DNA of 64,000 nt from Avimonas intestinalis (GTDB lineage: Bacteria > Bacillota > Clostridia > Oscillospirales > Acutalibacteraceae): the NCBI GenBank assembly GCA_904380375.1, contig CAJFID010000004.1, forward strand, positions 56,869-120,868, in the 5' to 3' direction. The translations under genes and the position numbers were made by a program. Each line of letters opens with the position of its first letter. The first letter of the stretch is position 1. A model generated the notes under the pieces. That model had not been told where the DNA came from. It made no database searches and saw only the letters and a list, made by a program, of their open reading frames with translations. Of the stretch, positions 44,141-53,799 are shown piece by piece.

Positions 44141-44722
44141 TTATGCGTTCTGCATTTCCTCAAGCTCGGCGGCAATCTCCTGCAAATCCTGCTTCTCCTG
44201 CGCGGTGCAGCCGTAGCGGTCGGCCTGCTCCAGCCGGCGGCGCACAAATTCCAGCGCGAGAGGCCGGTTGACCGGCCGGGGCTCCTTGCCCGCCACCCGG
44301 CGGAAGTTTTCCCGGTAGATCTGGTCAAGCGCCCCTTCCGGCAGGCCGATGCCGTGCAGCTTCCAGCCCCAGATCTCGTAGGGGCCGTCGTATTCCAGGA
44401 AGGTGCGCAGCATCCGGTTGATGTCGTCCTTGTCCTTCTGGTCCCGCTCGGTCAGCACATCCCAGTTGTCGGTGCCGAAGACCAGACGGTCCTGGAACTT
44501 TAGGAAAAATTCCCGCCACGCGGCCGGGTCCTTGGCGAAGTTCTGGAACATCTCGGTGCCGGGGGTGAGGTCGAACAGCGCGTTCGGGTGCCGCTCCAGG
44601 AAGGACGCCGCCCGCTCCCGGTCGTTCGACAGGAACAGGAAATGGGCGAAAATCACGGTCAGCCGGGGGAACCGGGTCAGGATATCCTCCACCTGGGCGT
44701 ACAGCTCCTCAAGGGAGGGGTA
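44141..44722 (-). pseudogene. 3' fragment of an amidohydrolase-2 family gene
   Basis: About 193 codons matching the C-terminal half of TIM-barrel amidohydrolases: LTRFPRLTVIFAHFLFLS (with the metal-ligand His), NALFDLTPGTEMF, and RLVFGTDNWDV (catalytic Asp). The N-terminal half with the HxH motif is absent. The frame opens at the join with the neighbouring secreted-protein gene and has no ribosome site of its own. It is therefore a truncated gene produced by deletion or misassembly. Confidence 0.82.
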
Positions 44723-45864
44723 TCGCCCTCAATCGTCTGCATATACCAGCCGTCCTGATAAGGAAAGCGGATATTGCCCAGTTCTTCGTAAAGGATTTCC
44801 CCGTCTATGTACAATTCGCGGGTGCTGTACATGCCGCGCTTGGAATTCTGGCGGGCTTTGAAGGAAAGATAATAGTACCCGTCCTCGGGAACCGAAATTT
44901 TCCAGGAGGCCTCCTGCCCGACGGATTTCCAGGTGTCCTTACCCATGGTGTTGTAAAGGGTGACATACGGGTCGGACGGGGACATGCTGACGCTGCCCTT
45001 GTCGTACGTCGGGTACAGCAGGTTGGAGGATTTGCTGTCCATCAGCTCGGCTTCGTATTTCTGCGAATAGCCGCTGGAATCCTTGGCTCCTGCGGCCTCC
45101 CACTCCGCGAGCTTATCCGCATAGCTCGCCGTATCCGAGGAGGGGTAGAACCGGATTTCCGAAAGGGCGAAGGCCTCCATTTTCATTTCCAGGGAAATGG
45201 TGTGCGTCCCTTCTTCAAGGTAAAACTGCAGGGGCCCGTTATAGGCGCCGTCGGCATCGATCGTCTCATACGTCTGCCAGGCAAACGTTTCTACCGCGTC
45301 CGGGCGGACCTCGTTGCCCTGGGAGTCGATTTCAAACCGGCCGTTCGTTTCCTTGTCCGGATCTACCTCATCGTGAAAGAGGCGGGGATAGGTCAGGGAG
45401 TCGGCGCTCGTATGGGGCAGCTCGCCGTCAATCGTCAGCTCCACCTGGATGTCGTTTCCCTTAAGCTCAATCCCGGCGTAAACCAGCGCCATATTGTACA
45501 AGCCGCTTTCCGGCACGTCAATCTGCCAGGTCAGCTTGCCCTCCTGGGAGTCCCAGAGCACGACGTTGTCCTTGCCCTCGTAGCTCCCGATCTCCACCCC
45601 GGCGCCTTCGTCGCTGATGAAGTCGGCCGCATTGATGGAAATTTCGCTGGTGGGGCGCGCCGTATCCTGGTATTGGAGAATATAGTCATAGTAGCTCGGC
45701 GTATCGGTGCTTGAGCTGTCCTCCTGGTCTGCCTGCTCCACGGTTACGCTTGCATCCGCACCCGTATCCGCGCCGGTATCCTCCGCCGCCAGGGAGGGCA
45801 GAGCCATCGTTGAGAACAATGCCAGCGCACATACCGTTGCTAACAATCGTTTCGTAAACTTCAT
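44677..45864 (-). pseudogene. Secreted sugar-binding-type protein, N-terminal fragment
   Basis: The 395-residue frame starts with a signal peptide (RLLATVCALALFSTMALPSLAA) and two related beta-sandwich modules: PESGLYNMALVYAGIE with LTIDGELPHTSADSLTYPRL, and PEDGYYYLSFKARQN with ELYIDGEILYEELGNIRF. This matches the front of large clostridial extracellular proteins that continue into a solute-binding domain. Here the similarity stops at MQTIEGD, after which ~14 out-of-frame residues lead to a stop. The expected remainder and permease genes are missing. ATG at 45864 follows GGAGG. Confidence 0.78.
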
Positions 45865-45998
45865 AACCGGTACCTCCGATATAGTAATGGCAGGCAGGTG
45901 GCCTGCTGTTGGGCCGGAACCAGCCCCTCCGGACGGACTGCGGCGGCCGCGCCCGGCGGCTGTTTCCAGATCCTACGGCGCAAAAGCGCTTTCCAAGA

Positions 45999-46010
45999 GT
46001 AATCGTTTAC
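45999..46010. promoter_or_regulatory. LacI-type operator before the secreted-protein fragment
   Basis: GTAATCGTTTAC, identical to the site before the first LacI gene, lies about 135 bases before the start codon. Confidence 0.75.
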
Positions 46011-46344
46011 CCTAGGAAAGCATATCCGCTCCTCATTCATTCCCGCCGCTTCTCTCCGCTTGCTTGCCATTCCAGCCGCCGCCCATTCCGGTCCGGGAAG
46101 CAGCAGCGGTAAGCCCTTCTTTTCTTTACCCAGGGGAAAACAACTAGTCATCTTGCACACGCAGCACGCAGCAGCACTGCCTCACTTATCTTGATGCCCA
46201 AAGGATATCGTTCTCTCAAAAAGCGGCAAATTATGACATCGTTGCGCGGGCGGCCAAGGCCGTCCAGCATGATTTTCGGGTTAAAAGGGGGGAAGCGGCG
46301 AAGGATCCACACCCCGGACATCGTCTCGGCAGAAATCCCCGAGC

Positions 46345-46356
46345 GACATCGTTTAC
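46345..46356. promoter_or_regulatory. Half-conserved operator copy
   Basis: GACATCGTTTAC keeps one half of the palindrome and lies about 35 bases downstream of the minus-strand transcription start inferred from the promoter at 46398-46425. Confidence 0.4.
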
Positions 46357-46397
46357 TCAAATGCCGGATTATCCACGCCATTATGGCGCCTATCTTT

Positions 46398-46425
46398 ATT
46401 ATAGTTAACATTACCGAAAAGTCAA
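46398..46425 (-). promoter_or_regulatory. Promoter toward the secreted-protein gene
   Basis: Minus-strand TTGACT (46420-46425), 16-base spacer and consensus TATAAT (46398-46403). The transcript would have a leader of about 530 bases containing two operator-like sites. Confidence 0.65.
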
Positions 46426-46429
46426 CCCC

Positions 46430-47460
46430 CCGAATGAATTTTTGTTGAAATCGTTCACCGGCTTAATTTTCCTTGTATTTAAGCCATTTTTCGCAATATT
46501 TGCGGCTTTTCCCTTTTTGGCGTTATTGCCAGTCGTTTACTGCTATTCAATGCTTTTCCATTTACTGTTTGATGAAGCTACTCGGCGGAACGTCCAATTC
46601 ATCGAAATGCCTCTTTGCAATTTGCACAAATTGTTTTTCTAAATTCTGGAGTTTTATCTGTTTTATGGAAATGTTTTTCCATTTTCATCCGTTATATGCA
46701 TCTCTCTCTATATATAAATTCGTCTTTTCCATTCTTGCTCACCTTCCGTAAAATTCCGGCCCGCTTTCACAGCCTTTTTCTTCCCTTTCGAACCTTTTTT
46801 CTTCAAATTTTTCTTGGGAAAAGGATGCGGGAAAAAGGATGCTATGGCAGATAATGTAAACGTTTTCCTGCTTCTTTTCTCTTTTCCTTTCGCCGCGCTC
46901 TCCCGTCTTCTCATTTCCTTTGCCCGTCTCCTTTTTCCACCGTCCGCCACCGTCTCCGCCTTTCCTATGCAGTGTCTCTTTTCCCTGTCTCCTTTTTGCC
47001 TCCCGGCATTCTGTCGGAAGCGGATCTCCCCCGCGCCCTCGGGAACCCCTGACGGAATGCCGGGGAGACTGCCGTTCACGGGCAAGGGCTCGGCAGTTTC
47101 GGCAAATTGACCATTCCGTTCTATTTACCGCGTGTTTACAATGATTGGACGGGGACGGTACGGACCGAACTCCCCGTGGAACGCCGCTCCGCGTGCCCGC
47201 CGCGGCCCTTCCCCTGCCCCTCTTTCTTCATTTCTTTTACTTTTCCTCTTTAATATTATTCTCTTACCTACCGTTTCCCCGCGTCTTGTGCGCCATATCC
47301 CTCGCCGTTGTCCCTTCTTCTTCCGTGGCCGGCCCGCCTTCCCCTTTTGCCCAGGAGCTTCCCCCATCCGCTTTTGCCTTGCTTCCGCCCGCCTCCCTGC
47401 GCCCCTCTTCCGGGAGTATTGCAACCAATTGCATAAAAACATCTTTTCTTTTCACTTTTT
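46430..47460. other. Long non-coding pyrimidine-rich stretch
   Basis: About one kilobase without a credible gene. The plus strand is strikingly rich in C and T, with runs such as CTTCTTTTCTCTTTTCC. The composition differs from the GC-rich neighbours. Open frames on both strands lack ribosome sites and are biased by the base skew. One operator-like site (46856-46867) lies within it. Confidence 0.6.
46856..46867. promoter_or_regulatory. LacI-type operator copy in the long gap
   Basis: GTAAACGTTTTC, one mismatch from the perfect palindrome, about 800 bases before the GH13 pair. It could serve DNA looping with the site at 47559. Confidence 0.5.
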
Positions 47461-47462
47461 TA

Positions 47463-47491
47463 TTGACTTTTCTTTTCCTATCCACTATACT
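47463..47491 (+). promoter_or_regulatory. Promoter of the GH13 pair
   Basis: TTGACT (47463-47468), 17-base spacer and TATACT (47486-47491). Confidence 0.82.
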
Positions 47492-47558
47492 GTGACCAGG
47501 CATCTCTAGGATTGGCAATTGAGGTGAAAAAGGGCTGCCTACTTTATTTGCCCGTAAT

Positions 47559-47570
47559 GTAAACGTTTAC
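47559..47570. promoter_or_regulatory. Perfect LacI/CcpA-type operator in the GH13 leader
   Basis: GTAAACGTTTAC about 60 bases downstream of the expected transcription start and 85 bases before the first GH13 start codon; bound protein would act as a roadblock. Confidence 0.78.
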
Positions 47571-47654
47571 CCATAGGCGCTGAAATACTTGCTTTCCAGC
47601 GTGTTCCGCGGGCATTTCTATGAAGCGGTTAGGAAAGAAAGGACGGTAAGCAAA

Positions 47655-49664
47655 ATGAAACTCAACAACTCCGCGGTTTCCTGTGTCTTTGACGAAAAGA
47701 CCGGCACACTCACCGAAGTGGCCCTTGAGGGGCGGCGCATCCCCTTTGCCGGGATCGGCTTTGACCTTGGCTGCAACGAACAGAACGTGACCAAGGTGCT
47801 GGAATACGACTCCCTGCTGGAAAACCGCACCTGGGACCTCCCCCACATCATCCCCACCAAAGGCGGCAGCGAAACGCTGCCTGCCGCTTTCCACACCCAG
47901 ACGGCGGACAGCGCCGCCTTCACCTACCATATTGGGGATCTGGACGTCACGTTTACCTACACCCTGCTGGATGACGCGCTCAAGCTTGCGGCGACGGTCA
48001 AGAACACCGGGAGCGAAACGGCGTACCTGAACACCTTTACCTTCCTCTCCCGCCTCAACGCCCTGAAGGGCCTGACCTTTGATTATCCCTGCAACACCCC
48101 TATCGGGGAGATGGAAGCCGAAAAGCTGGCGGCTTACGAGGTCGTGGAATCGGGGCTGATCAACTTTGCCACCCATATGAAGGCGGACGGCTGGGAAATG
48201 GACCTGCTGTTTATTGACGACGTGGAAAAATGGAGCTGCGGCGTCTACCACGACGGCGCCAGGACCCATGTTGCCTACAGCGCGTCGCTTGAAGCCGATC
48301 TCCAGCCCGGCGCCAGCCTGGAAGTCGGCAGCCTGTTCGTGCTGCCCTGCCGCCAGGCGGTCAGCCCGTACCTGCAGATCCGCGATTTTGTCGATTCCCT
48401 GGGCTACCGCCCCTGCGAAGGCGGGATCACCGACGGCGTGATGTATTCCTGCCATCCGGCCGGCACCATGGATTCCAATTTCCCGATGAAGGAGGACCTG
48501 TTCCAGTACGCGGAGCGGCTGGAGGGCCTCAAGAAAATGGGGATTGACCATGTGTGGCTGCTGCCCATTTTTGACCACAACGAGGACGGGGTATACCACT
48601 CCAACGACCAGGCGATCATCGACAAGCGGTACGGCGGCGAGGAAGGCTGCAAATATTACTGCGACAAGGCCCACGAGCTGGGGATGACCGTCCTGTTCGA
48701 CTACGTCCCCCACGGCCCCGCGCCGGAGTTCCCCCTGGCCAAGGACAACCCCGACTGGTGCTCCAAGCGGCGGGACGGCTCCCTACAGGACGAATGGCAC
48801 TGCGTCTCTATGGACTACAACCATCCCGGCTATCAGAAGTACACCTCCGACCTGGTGTACGACCATGTACGGCGCTTCGGCGTAGACGGTGCCCGGATCG
48901 ACTGCGCGATGGGCGGGCTGTCCAACTGGCGCCCGTACAACGGCTACCGCCCCAGCGCGGACAGCGTGTGCGCCGGCGTCCACATCACTGAGGCGATCCG
49001 CGACGGCTTCCTGCGGGGGGGCAAGCGCTCCTTCATCCTGCCCGAGAACTTCAACCCCATCCCCCCCTACTACCACACCACCGACCTGTTTTACAGCATG
49101 AACCTCTACCGTGTGTTTGTGGAACTGGAGCCCAAGCTCAAAGAGGACCCGGCCGAATACGTCCGCATCCTCACCCGCTGGCTGGATGTGGAAAAGCAGA
49201 CCACGCCGGAAAACTACCATAAGATGCGGTTCCTAGGCAACCATGACACGGTTTCCTGGGTCTGGCAGTCCCGCCGGGCGGTGGATTGCTACGGCAACGG
49301 CGGCGCCAAGGCACTGTGGGCCGTGATCTCCCTGATCGACGGCATGCCGATGATCTACCATGGCGACGAGGATCCCACCATCTATCTGTCCGAGGGCGAA
49401 AACCGGGTGGAATTCTTCACCAAGCTGTTCCGCGACCGCCGCGAGCTGATCGGCAGCACCAATGCGACCGAGTATATTTACACCGGCACCCCGGTGATGG
49501 CCTTTATCCGCGGGGAAGGCGGCCACCGCCGCCTGGTGCTGGTCAACCTGTCGGACAAGCCGCAGGATTTCGACCTGTCCGCCTACCCGGGCGCCAAGTC
49601 GCTGGTCAACGACGCGACCTCCGGCACCGTGGCCCCCTTCGCCTACGATATTTACAGCCTGTAA
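47655..49664 (+). CDS. Cytoplasmic GH13-like alpha-glycosidase
   Basis: A 669-residue protein without signal peptide. The first ~270 residues are a beta-rich domain. The barrel has HVWLLPIFDHNEDGVYHS, VLFDYVPHGPAPEFP, DGARIDCAMGG (nucleophile Asp with the preceding Arg arrangement of GH13), FILPENFNP (acid Glu) and RFLGNHDTVSW (conserved His-Asp). The usual QPNH of the first conserved region is changed to YVPHG. A C-terminal beta domain ends the protein. ATG at 47655 follows GAAAGGACGG. It is paired with a lipoprotein paralogue downstream. The substrate is unknown. Confidence 0.9.
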   Translation: MKLNNSAVSCVFDEKTGTLTEVALEGRRIPFAGIGFDLGCNEQNVTKVLEYDSLLENRTWDLPHIIPTKGGSETLPAAFHTQTADSAAFTYHIGDLDVTFTYTLLDDALKLAATVKNTGSETAYLNTFTFLSRLNALKGLTFDYPCNTPIGEMEAEKLAAYEVVESGLINFATHMKADGWEMDLLFIDDVEKWSCGVYHDGARTHVAYSASLEADLQPGASLEVGSLFVLPCRQAVSPYLQIRDFVDSLGYRPCEGGITDGVMYSCHPAGTMDSNFPMKEDLFQYAERLEGLKKMGIDHVWLLPIFDHNEDGVYHSNDQAIIDKRYGGEEGCKYYCDKAHELGMTVLFDYVPHGPAPEFPLAKDNPDWCSKRRDGSLQDEWHCVSMDYNHPGYQKYTSDLVYDHVRRFGVDGARIDCAMGGLSNWRPYNGYRPSADSVCAGVHITEAIRDGFLRGGKRSFILPENFNPIPPYYHTTDLFYSMNLYRVFVELEPKLKEDPAEYVRILTRWLDVEKQTTPENYHKMRFLGNHDTVSWVWQSRRAVDCYGNGGAKALWAVISLIDGMPMIYHGDEDPTIYLSEGENRVEFFTKLFRDRRELIGSTNATEYIYTGTPVMAFIRGEGGHRRLVLVNLSDKPQDFDLSAYPGAKSLVNDATSGTVAPFAYDIYSL

Positions 49665-49709
49665 AGAAATGGGCTTACCAGTAGTTTGGGAAAGAAAGGA
49701 GTACTCGCA

Positions 49710-51899
49710 ATGAACAAAACCAAACGTATCCTCAGCGCTCTGCTGGGAGGGGTGCTGATGCTCTCCCTATTGGCCGGATGCAAAAGCGACGGCGACACCT
49801 CCTCCGGGAACGGCAGTTCCTCCGACCCCAACCGGACGGCGATTGCCGTTACGGAGCAAGAGGCGTTCACCGACGTGACCATCGGGGACATGACCTGCAC
49901 CATCAACACCCAGACCGGCATGATTACCCAGGTCAAAAACAGCAGCCAGACTGTGGACCTGGACGGCTTTTTGATTGACGTCGGCTATGGGCGGGACATG
50001 GTGATGGGCCAGGTCGGCTATCAGAGCTACGAAAGCTACGACACCTGGAAGCTCCCGGTGCTGCTGGTCAAGCGCCGGGACGTGGCGGAGTACACCCTTG
50101 ATGCGATCTACCAGACCGCGGACGGGCTGGAGGTCAACATCAAGACGGACACCCTGACCATCACCTACGACTATACCTTTATGGACGACGAGCTCAAGCT
50201 CACCGCCCGGCTGAGCACCAGCTCGGACGAGCAGGAGCTGGTCAACGGCGTCGCCTTCATGGTACGGGGCATTGATATGAACCGGGAGACCTCCACCTTT
50301 GAGTACCCGGGCAGCACCCCGGCCAGCATCTACAGCTTCAGCGAGATCGACCCCTACCGCGTCACAGTGACGGATTACAGCTCCCCCGTCGTCTGCCTGA
50401 GCCAGAGCGACCCGGATTACAACCTCAACGTCTTGTTCCTTGATGAAGAGGAAAAGTGGACCACCTCCGCCTACTCCGACGAGAACAGCCGCCTGGGCGT
50501 GGTTAACCTGGCCGCCGTTGAGGGCTATCTCAAGAAGGGCGAGGAAATGGTGGTCGGCGATCTGTACCTCCAGCTGCTGGGCGACAAGGATAAGTACACC
50601 TCCGTCCAGGATTTCTATGCCGACCTGGGCTATGCCGCCCCGGAAAATGCGGTCAGTGACGGCCCGATGTACGAGGGCTTCCCCTACGGTACCATGGACA
50701 CCGATTACCAGAACCCGCACACCTTGCAGGAATACGCGGAGTACCTGGACGACCTCCAGGCCATGGGCATCAAGAACGTGTGGCTGCTGCCCATCTTTAT
50801 CAACACCAACGACAACGTGTATGAGCCGATTGACCAGTCGATCATTGACCCCAAATACGGCGGCAACGAAGGGGCGAAGGTATATATTGACCGTGCCCAC
50901 GAGCTGGGGATGCGGGTGCTGTTCGACTACGTCCCCCACGGCCCCCGGCCCGATCAGCCCCTCGCGGTAGACAACCCCGACTGGATTTCCAAGAACCGGG
51001 ACGGCGAAAACCAGATTGAATGGGAATGCGTCTCCTTTGACTACAACAACCCCGGCTATTTCCAGTACACGGTGGACCTGGTCAAGAACCAGGCGCTTGA
51101 GGTCGGCGTAGACGGCGCCCGCATCGACTGCTCGATGGGCGGCCTGTCCAACTGGAGCCCGCAGGAGGGCCTGCGGGCCAGCAGTTCGGGGCTGCGCGGC
51201 GGGCAGAACATCGTCAAGGCGATCACCCAGGGCTTTGAAGAGGCGGGCAAGGACCCGATGATTATGCCCGAGAACTTCCACCCGGTGCCCTTCTATGCCA
51301 GCATCACCGACGTGTTCTACGACATGCCCCTGTTCCGGATGATGTACAACCTCAACCAGTCCGGCGCGACCGAAACGGAATACGCGCAGGAGCTGATGCG
51401 CTGGCTCGACGTGGAAAACAAGACCTCGGTCAAGGGCCAGGTCAAGCTGCGCTTCCTGGGCAACCACGACACCGTGACCTGGACCTTTGACGCGGCCCGT
51501 CCGCAGGTGGTTTACGGCACCGAAAAGGCCAAAGCGCTGTGGTGCGTGATGAGCTTTATTGACGGCATCCCCTTCCTGTACCAGGGCGACGAGGATCCGG
51601 CGACCTACGGCCTGCAGGGCGAAAACCTGGTGTCCTTCTTTACCGATATTTTCGGCGCGCGGGAGGAATTCCTGCCGGAGGACTACACCACCGAATACAT
51701 TGCCTCGAACACGCCGGTCTTTGCCTGCACCCGCTCCGGGGAGGACGACCAGAAGCTGGTGCTCGTCAACCTTTCTAACGGCGAGCAGACCTTCGACATC
51801 GGCGAAGGGGACAACAGCGTGCTGTTTGAAAACGGCGTGACGGTGTCCGGCACCACGGCCACCCTCGCCCCCTACAGCGCCGCGATCATCCAGAAGTAA
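49710..51899 (+). CDS. Lipoprotein GH13-like alpha-glycosidase
   Basis: A 729-residue paralogue of the preceding gene with a lipoprotein signal (LSLLAGC) and a Ser/Gly/Asp-rich linker. The same blocks follow: NVWLLPIFINTNDNVYEP, VLFDYVPHGPRPDQP, DGARIDCSMGG, IMPENFHPVPF and RFLGNHDTVTW. It is probably attached to the outer face of the membrane and acts on the substrate before import, while its partner finishes inside. AAAGGAG precedes the ATG at 49710; 45 bases separate the two genes. The strong terminator follows after about 80 bases. Confidence 0.9.
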   Translation: MNKTKRILSALLGGVLMLSLLAGCKSDGDTSSGNGSSSDPNRTAIAVTEQEAFTDVTIGDMTCTINTQTGMITQVKNSSQTVDLDGFLIDVGYGRDMVMGQVGYQSYESYDTWKLPVLLVKRRDVAEYTLDAIYQTADGLEVNIKTDTLTITYDYTFMDDELKLTARLSTSSDEQELVNGVAFMVRGIDMNRETSTFEYPGSTPASIYSFSEIDPYRVTVTDYSSPVVCLSQSDPDYNLNVLFLDEEEKWTTSAYSDENSRLGVVNLAAVEGYLKKGEEMVVGDLYLQLLGDKDKYTSVQDFYADLGYAAPENAVSDGPMYEGFPYGTMDTDYQNPHTLQEYAEYLDDLQAMGIKNVWLLPIFINTNDNVYEPIDQSIIDPKYGGNEGAKVYIDRAHELGMRVLFDYVPHGPRPDQPLAVDNPDWISKNRDGENQIEWECVSFDYNNPGYFQYTVDLVKNQALEVGVDGARIDCSMGGLSNWSPQEGLRASSSGLRGGQNIVKAITQGFEEAGKDPMIMPENFHPVPFYASITDVFYDMPLFRMMYNLNQSGATETEYAQELMRWLDVENKTSVKGQVKLRFLGNHDTVTWTFDAARPQVVYGTEKAKALWCVMSFIDGIPFLYQGDEDPATYGLQGENLVSFFTDIFGAREEFLPEDYTTEYIASNTPVFACTRSGEDDQKLVLVNLSNGEQTFDIGEGDNSVLFENGVTVSGTTATLAPYSAAIIQK

Positions 51900-51979
51900 G
51901 CGGCTCCGCCGCCAAACGCATACCTCCCGGCATCGCGTCCCCGGCGGAAAAGCCCCTCATGCCGAATGGCAAAACCAAA

Positions 51980-52014
51980 CCCGCCGCACGAAGGAATTCG
52001 TGCGGCGGGTTTTT
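51980..52014 (+). terminator. Terminator of the GH13 pair
   Basis: CCCGCCGCACGAA and its complement form a 13-pair stem with loop GGAA, followed by TTTTTCTTT. Confidence 0.94.
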
Positions 52015-52183
52015 CTTTCCGGCGGGGGCCGGTGGGGTCTCCGCTCCGCCCGGCACCGCAGGCGGGAAGGCGTGGGGCTGGAAAGCGGGCGGCCAGACGC
52101 CCAAACGGCCGCGGCGCAAAGGCTCCCGTCCGGCTTTGATAGCAAAGGGGGCGGCTTCTGGCAAGCCGCTTTACCCCTTACAC

Positions 52184-52229
52184 GCGAAAAGGACGGACAG
52201 GCACAAGAGCGCCTACTCGTCCTTTTCGC
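52184..52229. repeat. Inverted repeat GCGAAAAGGACG / CGTCCTTTTCGC
   Basis: Twelve-base perfect arms with a 22-base spacer lie 60 bases after the second LacI stop. The arms contain AAAA/TTTT rather than a trailing U-tract, so termination is only a possibility. Confidence 0.45.
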
Positions 52230-52289
52230 ATTCTGTAAAATTTTTGCACTATGCTGTACAAGGCATTCGGATGCCACCGACATAGCCCG

Positions 52290-53297
52290 TTACCCCCGAG
52301 GGGCGCAGGTTTCCCGGATAATCATCTTTGCCGGGATATATACGCGCTGCGGCGGTTTGTCCATCGCCTTCAGCCGCTGCATCATCAAGTCGTACGCTTT
52401 GCCGGCATATTCCGACAAATGGATATCCACCGACGAAATCTGCGGGGAAGAAATCGTGCAAATGCCCGCGTTGTCAAAACCGATTAGGGAAACATCATCG
52501 GGGACGGCGTGGCCTTCGGACAGCAAACGCTGCAGCAGGTAATACGCCGCCAGGTCGCAATGGCAGACAAACGCGTCCGGCAGCGGGTCGGGAAGCTTGT
52601 AGTTGTTGTGGTAAGCGCCGGTCAGCGGGTCGTTGTTGACCAGCGTCCAATCCGGGTTGACCGGCAGCCCCTTGGATTCCAGCGCCTTGCGGTATCCGTA
52701 ATACTTATCCATCGTCGCGTTCAAGTGCCGGATATCGCCCACAAAGCCGATACGCTTATGTCCGGTCGCGATCAGGTAATTGGTATTATGGAAACCAAGA
52801 TAAAAATAGTCCGGCACGGCAAAGTCGAACCGAAACTCCGGGCTGTAAAAATCAATGGCAACCGTGGCGATATGCAGCTTGGCCAGCTTCTCCATATACG
52901 GCTTCATAAACTCGCCCGCCACAAAAATACCGTTATAGGCATAGCTGCTGACCGAAGGCGGGATGCTGATCCCTTCCTCCTCCGCGGCGTTGATGACATA
53001 CAGCGAGAGTTCAAACCCGGCGCGCTGCATTTTTTTGTTGAGATAATAATAGATCGTCGAATAAATGCTGGTATTATCCAAAAAAAAGCGCTTTGGCACA
53101 ATAAAGGCAAATTTCCCCGGCATCTCGGTCAAATTGTTGCGCAGCTTTTTATAGCCCATTTCCTCCGCTTTGCGCACAATCTCGTCGCGCAGTTTATCGC
53201 TGATCCCCGGGCGGCCGTTGAGCGCCTTGGATACCGAAACCTTGGTAACGCCGAGCTCGTCCGCGATGGTCTGCATTGTCAGTTTTTTCTTGGCCAT
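52290..53297 (-). CDS. LacI-family transcriptional regulator (second)
   Basis: A 335-residue repressor: helix-turn-helix LTMQTIADELGVTKVSVSKALNGRPGIS, hinge region, and sensor domain with KFAFIVPKRFF, HKRIGFVGDI and DDVSLIGFDNAG. The sensor lacks close likeness to the first LacI in this window. ATG at 53297 follows AAGGAGG by eight bases. It is divergent from the five-gene kinase/amidohydrolase operon, which it may control through sites with the word AATTAACATAA. Confidence 0.93.
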   Translation of the reverse strand: MAKKKLTMQTIADELGVTKVSVSKALNGRPGISDKLRDEIVRKAEEMGYKKLRNNLTEMPGKFAFIVPKRFFLDNTSIYSTIYYYLNKKMQRAGFELSLYVINAAEEEGISIPPSVSSYAYNGIFVAGEFMKPYMEKLAKLHIATVAIDFYSPEFRFDFAVPDYFYLGFHNTNYLIATGHKRIGFVGDIRHLNATMDKYYGYRKALESKGLPVNPDWTLVNNDPLTGAYHNNYKLPDPLPDAFVCHCDLAAYYLLQRLLSEGHAVPDDVSLIGFDNAGICTISSPQISSVDIHLSEYAGKAYDLMMQRLKAMDKPPQRVYIPAKMIIRETCAPRG

Positions 53298-53382
53298 GCC
53301 TCTTTCCTCCTTTTTCATCCACCGTCCCCCTCGGCTTCGGCGCGCAGGGAAACGGCGCGTTGTGAAACTTTTGTATATCCTT

Positions 53383-53410
53383 AATATACCATTTTCCGCG
53401 GTATTGTAAA
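53383..53410 (-). promoter_or_regulatory. Promoter of the second LacI gene
   Basis: Minus-strand TTTACA (53405-53410), 16-base spacer and TATATT (53383-53388), about 85 bases before the ATG. Confidence 0.6.
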
Positions 53411-53540
53411 GCGGAAATTCGGCCGTAATTGTTCCGAATACGCCCACAGCAGGCCCCATCGCCAAACGGGAGGCCGCGGCAAATCCAGAGCCGCCGCCAG
53501 GCGCCGAAAAAACGTTGCAAAAGGCGGCCTGTACACTCTA

Positions 53541-53564
53541 ATGTTATCTATATTCAATTAACAT
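53541..53564. promoter_or_regulatory. Candidate operator ATGTTA...TAACAT between the divergent units
   Basis: Six-base inverted arms spaced by 12 bases sit between the second LacI gene and the five-gene operon. The right arm is part of AATTAACATAAAA, a word repeated at 53698 and, in part, at 61026. Confidence 0.4.
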
Positions 53565-53645
53565 AAAAACAGTATACCGAATCCTTTCTTGTGCGTCAAT
53601 ACTTTTCTTATTAATAAATTCAGCGGTTTTACCGAAGGATAAGAA

Positions 53646-53674
53646 TTGACAAGTCCGAAAAACACAGATATAAT
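53646..53674 (+). promoter_or_regulatory. Promoter of the kinase/amidohydrolase operon
   Basis: Fully consensus TTGACA (53646-53651), 17-base spacer and TATAAT (53669-53674). Confidence 0.9.
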
Positions 53675-53697
53675 AAAGTAACAATAAATAAATTTTT

Positions 53698-53713
53698 AAT
53701 TAACATAATTAAC
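53698..53713. promoter_or_regulatory. Candidate operator just after the operon's transcription start
   Basis: AATTAACATAATTAAC holds two TTAAC words, about 20 bases downstream of the expected transcript start, where a repressor would block initiation or early elongation. Confidence 0.45.
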
Positions 53714-53799
53714 AAATCTTCTGCTTGTCTTTTGTGCGCGAAAGGGCGGTGGGAAGCGTGCTTGGCGGAAAGCAAGCGTGCCAGAAGGAGGGAACCAGC

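Noticed and set aside
46148..46411. 87-codon minus-strand frame in the leader of the secreted-protein gene
   Set aside because: No ribosome site, overlapping plus-strand frame of similar length, and operator words inside; kept as non-coding.
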